From the NCBI GenBank assembly GCA_900617975.1, contig UZAE01014910.1:1-11331 (forward strand): a stretch of DNA of 11,331 nt, given 5' to 3'. Of the stretch, positions 1-8,798 are shown one piece after another. Under the pieces are notes generated by a model. The model was not told where the DNA came from. It did no database searches and saw nothing but the letters and a program-made list of their open reading frames with translations. The number at the start of each line of letters is the position of its first letter. The first letter of the stretch is position 1. This DNA is from Rodentolepis nana (taxonomy: Eukaryota > Platyhelminthes > Cestoda > Cyclophyllidea > Hymenolepididae). The position numbers were made by a program, and so were the translations under genes.

Positions 1-598
1 CCAGGAGCAAGTCAGGAGTTGTTCTGGTTCCATTGTAGTGAAGATATGCAGCAGGATCTTCACCACTGTAAATAAGTTCTAGAGAGCTGCCGTTAGGCAT
101 GTCTTCGATTTCGTTTCCAGCTATTTCTGTTCGAATAGCCTCATCTAGTGAAACGGGCGTTGAAGTACTATAGATATGTGTGAGATGTTCAGGGGATCGA
201 AGTAGGATCTATTCTGGAATGGATTATAGACGCGTATATCTTGAAGTAGTTTTGAATTTTCCATTCATTTAATCTGATTATTTCGCATATGTCTTGTGCC
301 GAGCCCATACTCTTGATTAGTTCGCAAATGTGATGTGAGGCCTTCTTTAACTCCAGTCAATATTCCACTTGCTACTTGCCGTCTTTAGGTAGGAAATAGA
401 TGGATTAACCTGGAACTTGGTAGAATATGAGGTTGTCATCCCTAAGGCCGGCTTCCATTATTGTGAATATGTCTATATCATAGGTACGCAGGATTTTCTG
501 GTTTTGGACCTTCATGTCCTGCGACATCCCTCCAGCATTCCACTGAGGGATCTGTAGAAGTTGTGAGTCGGCTTGACAAGGGCAGTTTCTCTTATTGG
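1..598 (-). pseudogene. Decayed LINE (non-LTR retrotransposon) ORF2, N-terminal endonuclease domain
   Basis: When intact, this domain is the apurinic-type endonuclease that nicks target DNA for target-primed reverse transcription. Read on the minus strand, one frame from about 594 gives LLQIPQWNAGG (about 560-528). It continues through KILRTYDIDIFTIMEAGL, whose Glu codon at 453-455 fits the catalytic Glu of the family's QE(T/A) motif. Next come DDNLIFYQVPG and MGSAQDICEIIRLNEWKIQN. A shifted frame gives VYNPFQNRSYFDPLNIS (231 to about 180), matching the family's VYNPP motif. The GDFNAH catalytic region is damaged: a third frame gives YFNARFTR*GY, so Asp has become Tyr and a Trp codon has become a stop. 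A last frame, open from about 207 to the window edge, includes GNEIEDMPNGSSLELIYSG and ends TRTTPDLLL, the conserved downstream endonuclease motif. Further stops lie at 405-407, 372-374 and 357-359. It is clearly non-functional. Reverse transcriptase, if retained, lies outside the window. Similarity to Jockey/CR1/R1-type LINEs is from memory of motifs, not from a search. Confidence 0.86.
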
Positions 599-625
599 AG
601 TTTCATTTCAGGCTGTTCATAATAG

Positions 626-710
626 CTTGAAGTCAACTACCAAATTATAGAATCTTTTGCCGTATGAGTATACGTTGTCAAGGGTGGAGGTAAGTCTATT
701 GCATGCCCCC
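626..710 (-). repeat. Head of head-tail repeat, next to the LINE 5' end
   Basis: This is a partial copy of the repeat head on the minus strand. The plus strand reads GAAGTCAACTACC, then a diverged TATAGAATCTTTTGCC, then CGTATGAGTATACGTTG, then AGGGTGGAGGTAAGTCTATT. Compared with other copies, about 9 bp including the CACGTG core is missing between AGGGTG and GAGGTAAG. Weak similarity may extend to about 613. It has the same orientation as the LINE relic and lies immediately upstream of it. Either it belonged to the LINE 5' region or the two are adjacent by chance insertion. Confidence 0.8.
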
Positions 711-2205
711 AAATGAGTTAATATAAATATTTCTTTCATAATGATTAAATACATAGGCAAGTAAAATTGTGAAACGGCTCAATGTGGTATGAGTATGTAA
801 TCTATACATCGGCAGCAGCTGATCCAGACCACTCGGATTTTATTTCCACTAAATGAAATGAACTGAAATCCTCCCTGTGCTTCTATCATAATTTTATACT
901 AATTTTAACAAATTCAACCTCCAGTCTAATTAGCCCATAGAATTGATCAACCATCTGATCCTCCTTTCAGCCTTTTGAATTCATGCTACTCTAAGTCAGG
1001 TTCAAAAGGTCTTCTTTTCTATTGTGGTTGCGATTAAAAAGCCATAATCTTATATTTGCCCATCAAGTACTTATTAAGAGATATATGTTGGTTATTTTCT
1101 CACAGTCGCGTATCGGTATACTTAATGAAGTAATCAGTTAACAGCACTACAAACAACAAATTCCATCGAACTTCTGAGACTTCTGCCATCCAGGTATTTT
1201 GTCGTAATTTTTGTAAAAGAAGCTGAACTCATGACTAGGATGGGGAGGGGTTCTAAACACAGTCATGAAAGGGAAGATGATGAAACCACGTTCCTTCTGA
1301 AATAAAAATCATTAAATATTTATTTTTGTACTTTAATTCCGTTTGATTTTTGGCCCATCACGACACCACCTTCACGTGGAACGTGACGGTCATCTGAGTC
1401 ATCAATAGGTTGGCGATTTTTTTAGTTTTGTAGTGAAGAATTAACCAATCGTTTGCAGCCTATAAATGGACACTCCGCTTTACGATCATATTTTAGATCC
1501 AAATTGATATTGAAGTGTTTACGAAATAAATAGAGCGTGCATAGGCTTTATCAATGACTTACACTTTTCTCCTATTTTATCAAAGAAAATTACAGCTCTA
1601 TTCAAGGAACACAGACGAAAGGGAATTCCTATCAAAATTATAAGTTGAACTCTTATTTATTTATTTAAATGAGTACAAACTTCATTCTGTGTAAATCTAA
1701 ATCAGCAACCACCTAGCTAAGATCCAACCGACCAATAAAACTCAATCATCTACAACATATATGCTCCTTGGAATGACGTTAAAGTGATTGCAATTCCGGA
1801 TCAAGCGCAGTCATGACAATTATCCAGCCCAATGTCTGACTGTGGTGTCCAGATAAATTGGTGCGCGAATATTAAAATCTTGCAGTTGTAAAAGACCATG
1901 ATATACTCAATATAATGTATAGACTGACCAACCTGATTATTTTGACAAATTGATATCTCAAATTTCCAATTGCACTTTAAATCAAAAGTAAATATTTTCA
2001 AGAGTAAATGGTCATCTTATGTCTTTACTGAAAACAAGAAATCCGCTTATTGCTAATTTTTTAAATCACTTTGAATATGCCAAGGCAGCATAAAGTAAAG
2101 TCTTGTTCTTCATAAGCAAGGAGGTGTTTGAGATTCGGAATTGTTGTATTCAGCCAACATTTCTGCTGCGTTGATGAAGGTACCACTTATTGTAGGCATT
2201 TTATA
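711..2205. other. Gene-free AT-rich stretch
   Basis: I recognise no gene here. Open frames are short and AT-driven, including a 66-codon minus-strand frame at 1801-2001 with no domain. Contents worth noting are an AT-rich segment at about 720-740 next to the repeat head, a TTTA run at about 1653-1669, and the promoter-like motif cluster listed separately. Confidence 0.6.
1373..1490 (+). promoter_or_regulatory. Possible polymerase II promoter-like motif cluster
   Basis: Several textbook motifs lie close together. There is an E-box CACGTG (1373-1378) inside the inverted repeat TCACGT-GGA-ACGTGA (1372-1386). A CRE-like TGACGGTCA follows (1384-1392), then an AP-1-like TGAGTCA (1395-1401), CCAAT (1445-1449) and TATAAAT (1461-1467). 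An initiator-like TCATATT has its A at 1488, 27 bases after the TATA start. Spacing suits a TATA promoter firing rightward, but no coding sequence is visible downstream. Motifs this short occur by chance, so this is a weak inference. Confidence 0.2.
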
Positions 2206-2545
2206 ATTTGCTTATATCAAATGGTAGTTATCATTGGCTCTTTAGCTGACTTCGGACTTCGCACAGGGGAAGAACAGACAAAGTGAAAAAAAGTCGAGAG
2301 GGGGTGGGGGACAGAAGGGTGTTTCAAAGATGTAAAAGAGAAAGACACAAAGGTAGAAAAAAGGTGAGGTGAGAACTGTGAAAGTGGTGAAATATGGCAT
2401 ACAATGGGGTGAGGGTAGTTTGAAGTGAGAAGTCAACTATACAGTGGGGTGATGGTAGTTTGAAGTGAGAAGTCAACTACCAGTCAATAGACTTTTTTCC
2501 GCATAAGTATACGTTGCCCAGGGTGCACCACATGGAGGTTGTAAG
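2206..2545 (-). repeat. Near full-length head-tail repeat, minus strand
   Basis: On the plus strand it starts with the reversed tail (ATTTGCTTATATCAAATGG, then TAGTTATCATTGGCTC). It passes through the purine-rich complement of the C-run (GAGAGGGGGTGGGGG at about 2296-2310) and the AAAGATGTAAAAGAG segment, and ends in a head at about 2485-2539. About 12 bp found in most copies (TCAAAACGCCTG in repeat orientation) is missing from the tail. The copy at 11133-11290 lacks the same bases. It carries an internal 40-bp tandem duplication at 2401-2480. An open frame over 2242-2436 is a by-product of the repeat. Confidence 0.85.
2401..2480 (-). repeat. 40-bp tandem duplication inside the repeat copy
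   Basis: Positions 2401-2440 and 2441-2480 are two exactly 40-bp units differing at three positions. Both contain TAGTTTGAAGTGAGAAG followed by TCAACTA. Other copies have this segment once, so it is a local duplication. Its unit length equals the spacing seen in the adjacent head array. Confidence 0.93.
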
Positions 2546-3120
2546 TACACGTTGCCCAGGGTGCACCACGTGGAGGTAGCCGTATGGGATGTCAACTGCC
2601 GATTAATAGACTTTTTTGCCGTATGAGAAGTGATAAGTCAACTGCCGGTTAATAGACTTTTTTGCCGTATGAGTGGGTTGCCCAGGGTGCACCGCGTGGA
2701 GGTAAGTCTATCGCAACAACTGCCGGTTAATAGACTTTTTTGCCGTATGAGTATACGGTGCCCAGGGTGCACCACGTGGAGGTAAGTCTAAATATACATT
2801 GCCCAGGGTGCACCACGGAGGTAAGTCTATTGCACACCCCATGATACCTATCATAACGCCTGCCATTTGAAAGTACGTTGTCCAGGGTGCACCACGTGGA
2901 GGTAAGTCTATCGTATTCTTAAGAATAATTGTTTAGAAAACCAGCAAGGGTTGAAAGTTGCCCAGGGTGCACCACGTGGAGGTAAGTCTATCGCACGCTG
3001 TCCAGGGTGCACCACGTGGAGGTAAGTCTATCGCACACACCCCTCCGCTTCCAAATAAGATGTTGATAGTGAAGGCATATTTCCAGGGTGCACCACGTGG
3101 AGGTAAGTCTATCGCACACC
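2485..3120 (-). repeat. Array of reiterated repeat heads with about 40-bp register
   Basis: The right half of the head (CCAGGGTGCACCACGTGG then AGGTAAGTCTATCGCAC, as on the plus strand) recurs. Its starts are 2518, 2556, 2682, 2762, 2803, 2882, 2962, 3002 and 3083. Spacings are 38, 126, 80, 41, 79, 80, 40 and 81, all close to multiples of 40. The left half (AATAGACTTTTTTGCC then GTATGAG) appears at 2486, 2605, 2651 and 2729. Some units are complete left-plus-right heads of about 80 bp, others are single halves. Slots around 2842-2875, 2915-2956 and 3040-3082 hold other sequence. All head units share one orientation. A 122-codon open frame at 2958-3326 reads through this array and is not considered a gene. 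Confidence 0.92.
2841..2872 (+). repeat. Inverted tail fragment inside the head array
   Basis: The sequence reads ATGATACCTATCATAACGCC then TGCCATTTGAAA. It matches the repeat tail (AATGATAACTATCAAAACGCC then TGCCATTTGATA in other copies) in plus orientation, although all surrounding heads are in minus orientation. It includes the segment deleted from the neighbouring 2206-2545 copy, so it derives from a different subfamily or copy. Confidence 0.72.
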
Positions 3121-4259
3121 CACTTGGCTCTCCCCTCAAATTTCAACCCTACACGGATGGGCTTGTTTTTTTTTATTTTTACTATTACCATTACAATTAT
3201 AATTATGGCATCTTAGAATTGTCTCGAATAAAAGAAAAAATTGAATACCATTATCACTTCACTTTATTATTAATTTTTTCAATGTTTTGGTTGCGAAAAA
3301 TTCGCCCTCATCTGGTTACTAGTTGAAGGCCAGATCACTGTCAGGCGAATTGGCGTAGCTGTCAAGATGCAAGGCTCATTGGATGCCAGCATACTGTCCA
3401 AGTATTAAGTGCTCACCTATGGATGTATTTGCAACAAAAATGCTATTGCATAATGAATTTGTAAATTTATTTTGTGAATTCAATTTTGTTAGGAATTTTG
3501 AAATATAGTAGAGTTTGGGAGACGTTGATAGAGTAGAGAGCTCAAATTAAATTTAAAGTGCATGATTAGTACTTAGGATTTTTACTACTATTCCTTTACT
3601 TAATTAAACATTGCAATAATGGGAGGTCATGTTTTAGTGCACTTTGGTTTCGATATCAGGTCACTTGTAGCATAGGTGCTCCATATTAGGTCTAATCAGG
3701 ACAAAGCGAAAAATTTTTCAACATCTAAGTCTAGAATTTTAGGTATGGGAGGGAGAGGGGTAAATCACACTAACGCATTGAGTTTACCACTAGCCTATCC
3801 ATCAGACTAACATCTCTAAACATAAAGTGGCTTCATAAAGTGACATAAAAATAGTAAGTCAAAATTAAAAGTACAGTACTTTTTCGGGCAAATGCTTTAC
3901 TATTTCCCATCTATATAACCTTGAGAGGTGTAAATGACCTTTATTTCTCTACTGAAAAGGTGTTCGCGAGATTCCTCCAATTTCCATTAAGCGAAAACGC
4001 ACTGCGCATTAGCGGAACAGGTATATTTAAAATGTTACTTTATCAGCTCAGATGTTGCGACGTTAAAAGTACAGCTCTCTTGCTTACACAATTAAGCACA
4101 CTTTAGTTCAACTACGCATCTATGGGAAGTTTGATTCGTCAATCGGAATTCATGCCACTTGAATTTGCATCTTTGCATTTGATTAAGTAGCAGTAATTTG
4201 ATTAGTAAACTACATTTTGTCAACGATGTGCGGTTATTGTACAGATTTTTTCCAGAAAT
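3121..4259. other. Gene-free AT-rich stretch
   Basis: No gene is recognised. It begins with TTTCAACCCT (3141-3150), the inverted partner of AGGGTTGAAA at 2947-2956. A T-rich tract follows (T9 at 3166-3174) and then ATT-rich degenerate simple sequence to about 3207. The open frame at 3921-4106 has no recognisable domain. GTGCG at about 4229-4233 could be a remnant of the head of the repeat copy that starts at 4260. Confidence 0.55.
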
Positions 4260-4570
4260 TTACTTCCGCGTGGTGCACACTGGGCGAGGTTCAATCATAC
4301 GGCAAAAAATCAATAGATAAGCAGTTGATTTCTCACTTCAAACTACTATGGTCCCATTGTATGTCACATCCCACTACTTCCACGGTAAGCACCTTACCTT
4401 TTTATTGGCCTTTGTGTCCGTTTCACTTTTGCATCTGTGAATCACTCTTCTATTCTCTCTTCTTCACTTTTCGTGACCTTGTCTGTTCCTCCCCTTTGTG
4501 AAGTCTGAAGCCGACTAAAGGGCTAATGATAACTATCATAAAGCCTGCCATTGGATATAAATAAATAAAC
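4260..4570 (+). repeat. Head-tail repeat copy, plus strand, head slightly truncated
   Basis: It starts within the head (TTACTTCCGCGTGGTGCAC), so the first bases (GTGCGATAGAC) are lost or diverged. It continues through ATACGGCAAAAAATCAATAG, CACTTCAAACTACTATGG and the CATCTGTGAATCACTCTTC segment. The tail is AAAGGGCTAATGATAACTATC then CTGCCATTGGATATAAATAA. The middle C-run is replaced by a mixed pyrimidine tract (about 4450-4470). The tail is not shortened by the 12-bp deletion. A 94-codon open frame at 4217-4501 is incidental to this repeat. Confidence 0.85.
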
Positions 4571-5065
4571 TTCCTTCTGACTTAAACCGAATGAAATCAT
4601 TAGGTAAATACTACATTTATTCAATCAAGTATGGCATTAGAAATGATCTTTTCATATAAATGGAGTTTGAATTTAAGCTTACCGCCGGATCGAATGTAAT
4701 TTTGTCTAGACTAACCATCAGTATGACAAGAGGGCCGCTAAACATTTAAATGATATGACAGGTTAGTGACTAGGAAATCAATTGGGAGATATGAATAGCT
4801 TATTCAAACCTGTTATTATCAGTTGTTTTATGAAGCGTCCCCTCATTAAGCATAGGGATATCCGATTCATGAAAAATATACATAAATGTAATATTATGTT
4901 TGTTTTCCAACTATGAATCAAAAGCCAGATGAACAGAATAGTAAAGTGGTCTTCGAGCGAATTAACTCCCAAAACTTCCATTCAAGCATTCGTCCTAGAG
5001 CCGAGGTTATATGAACAAAGAAGTGATATTTAATTCACCGGATAAACGGAATTCGATTGACTTGC

Positions 5066-5081
5066 TCCCTCTTCGGAGGGA
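5066..5081 (+). other. Perfect hairpin with TTCG tetraloop
   Basis: TCCCTC-TTCG-GAGGGA forms a perfect 6-bp stem closed by C(TTCG)G. As RNA this is the exceptionally stable cUUCGg tetraloop. ATATAAATTC follows directly. It would matter only if transcribed, and nothing else shows transcription here. Confidence 0.5.
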
Positions 5082-6743
5082 TATAAATTCTGTTGTGGGC
5101 ACCATTGGCACTCGCCTTGAATGCCATCTAGTTCAATGATGCTCTCATTCAATTTGATCAGTCAAATGAAGGTTAAGGGGGCTAAATACGAGCTCCATGC
5201 CGGTTCCTTCTCATAATTAATCATTTTATTATTTGAAATTTTCAGTCCAAATTCTGAAGAATTTACATTCAGCCCTCAATTATACAATGACGAATTTAGC
5301 ACCCTGAACACACTTTTTAAATTCTTAAAGTATGTTAGGAGAAATTACTCGAACTTTTTGAAAATAAATTCAAATTTATATATTATGGAACAGATTTTCA
5401 TCACGAATCCTGTTAAGTACCCTAAAAATCATTTAGGTGTGTGTTTAAATTCCTCGAAGACATATAATTAAAATCCTACTATTAAATATCAGTAATACGA
5501 CTACAAATCAGAAATGTGCCAACCTCATTGCTTTGCCGTAAGAAATCTTTAATGAAAATTTTTATTTTTCAGTTTCTGCCAGCATATTTTCATCCTGATC
5601 AAATATTACTTTTATATCCAAGACATCGGCTTTTGAATTTTCTCCACTGTTCCACACCAATCTATGATTCCTTATTAACCATTTTACAAATACTTTAAGG
5701 AAACTTAAACATGATGGACACGACAAGAAGTTAAAAATAAGTGATTTTGTGCCATGAATTTTTAATAAGTTGGAACTCTTGAAAATTTCAAGCAGTCATG
5801 TATTTAAATCTGACCACAAACCAATATCCAATTGAGAATTTTAAATTTCCCTATTTGAATCAATTACCGCCACTTTGATCGGAATTAAAATGAAGATTAA
5901 TGTGAAGAAAGCCTTATTTCCTTTGTCTTGGCTTTGGCAACTAGCTATCAATTTCGCTTGGTTGTCATTGCTTAGTTGCCATTAGAACTCCCTCATTGGA
6001 TGCAACTCAGGGTCACAATTGTGCGTGTTAGGAAAGGATCGTGGGCTTTTTGGGAAAAATAGGCGATAGAGGTGATTGGGTAACTGTGACAAGAGTTGCC
6101 AGTGTTAACCAATCAGCTTCGAATAGAAGGCGTGTTTGCTTCCGTCTGGACTCAAGAGCAGAAGTGGGACACTAACGCCTTCGCCATTTACCCATGTTCA
6201 AGCATTTAATGACAAGTGGCGACGATTAGTAATTCTAAAATGTCAACAACAAAATAACGACTATTTAAAATTATGAATTAGCATTTCACCGAGAAATCGA
6301 TTTCGCCTACTAATAAAAACAACACTTAAAATGCGATTTAAACTACGTTGACGTGGAGCAGGGGAGCTTAACTTCAAATTACTTATTTAGATTGGACATC
6401 AGCAAAATATTCTACAACTTGGTGATCTGAAATTCATCCATCTATGCTTTGTCGGTCAATTGAGCACGTGGATGTTAGATCTAGCCTTGAAAAAGGATAG
6501 GGCAATGCTATCAAATACTAAGTAAGTTCACTGTTGATAAACGCTTATGAAGGGGTCATAGTAGGAAAGATTGTTACCTTAACATTTAGGCTAAGGGTGC
6601 AGTTACGATGTGCTCTACACATACGACACACGTTTCCGAATGAGGTAATTGGATATTAAGTAGGGCCACGTGTACATCGGAGAGATGGAATCGAATGAAA
6701 GATGAAATATGGTAAAAGCGGAATGAGGAAGAACTAGGAGGAG

Positions 6744-6765
6744 CACGAAGACGTGTGTCTTCGTG
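6744..6765. repeat. Perfect 9-bp inverted repeat (hairpin)
   Basis: CACGAAGAC-GTGT-GTCTTCGTG has perfectly complementary 9-bp arms and a 4-base loop. It ends 4 bp before the internal repeat fragment at 6769, so it may mark the edge of an unrecognised element or a rearrangement junction. Confidence 0.6.
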
Positions 6766-6768
6766 TGT

Positions 6769-6857
6769 GGCCCAACTATTTGTCATATTCGACCCCTGTC
6801 ACAGTACTCATCTTACCTTTCAACTACCTTTGTGTTAGGCCCTTTTACATCTTTAAG
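6769..6857 (+). repeat. Internal fragment of head-tail repeat
   Basis: GGCCCAACTATTTGTCATAT, TCGACCCCTGTCACAGTACT, CATCTTACC and CCTTTTACATCTTTAA match the middle of the copy at 10695-11047 (its 10818-10910 part) nearly base for base. Head and tail are both absent. It shares CCCAACTxxTTGTCATATTC and GACCCCT with that copy, rather than the CACTGTATGCCATATTC version in the adjacent copy at 6885. It therefore belongs to a different subfamily from its neighbour. Confidence 0.82.
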
Positions 6858-6884
6858 GTGATTAATGTTTAGTGAAAGCGGGCT

Positions 6885-7212
6885 GTGCGATAGACTTACC
6901 CCCACGTGGTGCATCCTGGGCAACGTATACTCATAAGGCAAAAAAATCTATCAATGGGCAGTTGACTTCTGACTTCAAACTGCCATGATTCCACTGTATG
7001 CCATATTCGACTACTTCCACAGTACTCACCTCACCTCTTTTCTACTTTTGTGTCTATCTTTTGCATCTTTGAAACACTCTTCTGTTCCCACCCTTCTCGA
7101 ATTTTTTCCACTTTGATGTTTCTTCCCCTCTGTGGAGCCTGAAGTCAACTAAAGGGCGAATGACAACTATCAGAACGCCTGCCATTTGATATAAAAAAGT
7201 ATTTGAGGAGGA
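6885..7212 (+). repeat. Full-length head-tail repeat copy, plus strand
   Basis: The copy is complete. The head is GTGCGATAGACTTACC then CCCACGTGGTGCATCCTGGG, followed by CAACGTATACTCATAAGG. The middle contains GCCATATTCGACTACTTCC, GCATCTTTGAAACACTCTTC and TTTTTTCCACTTTGATG. The tail runs from AAAGGGCGAATGACAACTATC to GCCTGCCATTTGATATAAAA and ends near GTATTTGAGGAGG. CCACGTGG (6902-6909) is intact. It has no open frame of note, so it is a non-coding, non-autonomous repeat. Confidence 0.9.
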
Positions 7213-7332
7213 GAAAAGTAAAAAAAACTAATTGACTTGCTGTGTAGTTATATACTCTCCAAGATTCTGGTTAAAACAATGATTCTACTCCTATTCTTTC
7301 AATTCCACAAAAAGTAACGAAAGTTTAAAACC

Positions 7333-7418
7333 AATAAATAAATAAAATAAAATGATATTTACTACATTTTAAGAAAATGGTGAACTTTTACATCGCTACT
7401 CTAAATAATAATAATAAC
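7333..7418. repeat. AATA/AAT simple repeats
   Basis: AATAAATAAATAAAATAAAA lies at 7333-7352 and TAAATAATAATAATAAC at 7402-7418. These are short, imperfect microsatellites typical of AT-rich animal DNA. Confidence 0.8.
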
Positions 7419-8154
7419 ATTGTCTAATCAAGATAACAAATTGGTTTTACCATTTACGAAAATTTTTAAGGCACTTATAATCAAAACTGTTTTTCTTTCG
7501 GTTCCAAGAATAACATTAAAGGTCCATATTAAGTGAGACTTGGTACAGTGATAAGAAAATCAACATGCCTTTCCTTTCATTTGTGAGAAGTCGATTTGAT
7601 AGGAAGCAGTTCGCAGTTTTTTTTCAGATTCATTTTTGCGGACATTACTGTTACACACTACAAAATAGATAGACAAATCTAAGAGAAGGTACGACTTGAA
7701 CTTCATTTTTTAATATTTCCTTTGAATTTTTCAGGTTGGTATAAGAGGCAAATGCTGATCTTATTTCTAGGTAAAATAGATTTTAAAACAACTATCTAAA
7801 CATTTATGATTCATAATTGAAAGGGAAAAGTGAGATGATACCAGAAACTGGCGATTGTATACACATGTACTCTGCAAGTCCTATGCAAATTTAAGTTTAG
7901 ATCCACCCAATTTGACCTTAATCAAAAACAACCAAAGAATAAGACTCGATAGCAGATAGATAATTAATTTTTTTTGCTTCTAGGACAAATATGTAACTTG
8001 GCATTACGCCAAATTCACTTAGCCTTTGCTTATGTAGATAAGACTAAATTGCAGACGCGCACTTTAGAAATCCACCAACTGGAGCTCACGGTACTCAATA
8101 AACAAATTGCATTACATCCGATAACAGGGTAAAAATTAAAATCATTTAAGTTTC

Positions 8155-8177
8155 TAAATAAATATAATAATAATAAT
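8155..8177. repeat. AAT microsatellite
   Basis: TAAATAAATATAATAATAAT is followed by AAT. It is a short imperfect AAT/AAAT run with no sign of a linked transposable element. Confidence 0.75.
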
Positions 8178-8788
8178 TTTTACATTTCAAACGAAATGAA
8201 ATATCATCTTTTGTATATTCAAAGTGCAGCCCCACATGAGCACACACAGACTCCTCTCTGAGTCGAAGGCATTCCCTCGGTAACTAAGTAACAATTGTTC
8301 AATATTTTTATGGAATCTCTCACATTTATCCAGTCTCATTTACGTTAGCAGGTAGTAAACTACTCCACTCTTGAGATAATGACTGTAAATGACATCAAAA
8401 GCATTGATCATAGTATCCGTTTTCCCAAATTAAGGGTTATACACCTCTTGGGAAGGTGAGAAAATCAGCTATTTCATAATTAGAATAAAATAAAACCCAT
8501 GGTGACTTGATTTAATCATCGGCTTCCTACTGAGAAGCTAGTTGTATGGAGGTCAAGTAACTGGGACAAATTGATCAGTAGCTTGTTGGAGGAATGACGT
8601 ATGGGTGAGTTACGGGCAGCAAGTACAAAACAAGGAAAAGAGGGATTCGTATTTTAAGGAGAACTTGAAAGTGGGTAAATTAGAAGAGGCAATTTTACGT
8701 TTAAATATCCTTGAAGTAAGAATACTATGCAATATGATAACATTGCGACCAAGGTAGCCATATTTGAGTAGCATTACTATTACTCAGT

Positions 8789-8798
8789 GGGGGGGGGG
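8789..8798 (+). repeat. G10 homopolymer run
   Basis: Ten consecutive G lie in otherwise AT-rich sequence (CTCAGT before, TAATAC after). The length is likely to be error-prone in sequencing and variable in populations. Confidence 0.9.

Larger units (their letters stand above)
4571..6768. other. Gene-free stretch, no recognisable element
   Basis: I see no gene or known element. The frames at 4778-4981 (minus), 5516-5698 and 6586-6786 (minus) have no domain and biased low-complexity composition. The section at about 5930-6190 is less AT-rich and includes AACCAATCAGC (CCAAT-like, about 6107-6117). Two CACGTG motifs lie at 6465-6470 and 6667-6672. The hairpin at 5066-5081 is listed separately. 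Confidence 0.5.

Noticed and set aside
2485..3120. CRISPR array (regular repeats separated by different sequence)
   Set aside because: Units vary in length and content, some are doubled with no spacer, the same heads are dispersed across the window, there are no cas genes, and the LINE relic points to an animal genome.
2958..3326. 122-codon plus-strand open frame, the longest in the window
   Set aside because: It reads through three head units (QGAPRGGKSIAH repeated) and then AT-rich simple sequence giving a run of Tyr, Phe and Asn. It has no domain and is a by-product of repeats.
4285..4300. Polymerase III B-box-like GGTTCAATC, suggesting a tRNA-derived SINE
   Set aside because: Only the copy at 4260 has it. 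Other copies read GGCAACGTATACTC at that place, so it is a private mutation. No A-box was found at a suitable distance.
4217..4501. 94-codon open frame, and a similar one at 10709-10996
   Set aside because: Both follow the head-tail repeat in the plus orientation. The frame is not preserved in the complete copy at 6885, so it is not under coding constraint.
6885..7212. Head-tail repeat as a DNA transposon MITE with terminal inverted repeats
   Set aside because: Head (GTGCGATAGAC) and tail (ATTTTTAGGAGG) are not complementary. Only the head has an internal inverted repeat.
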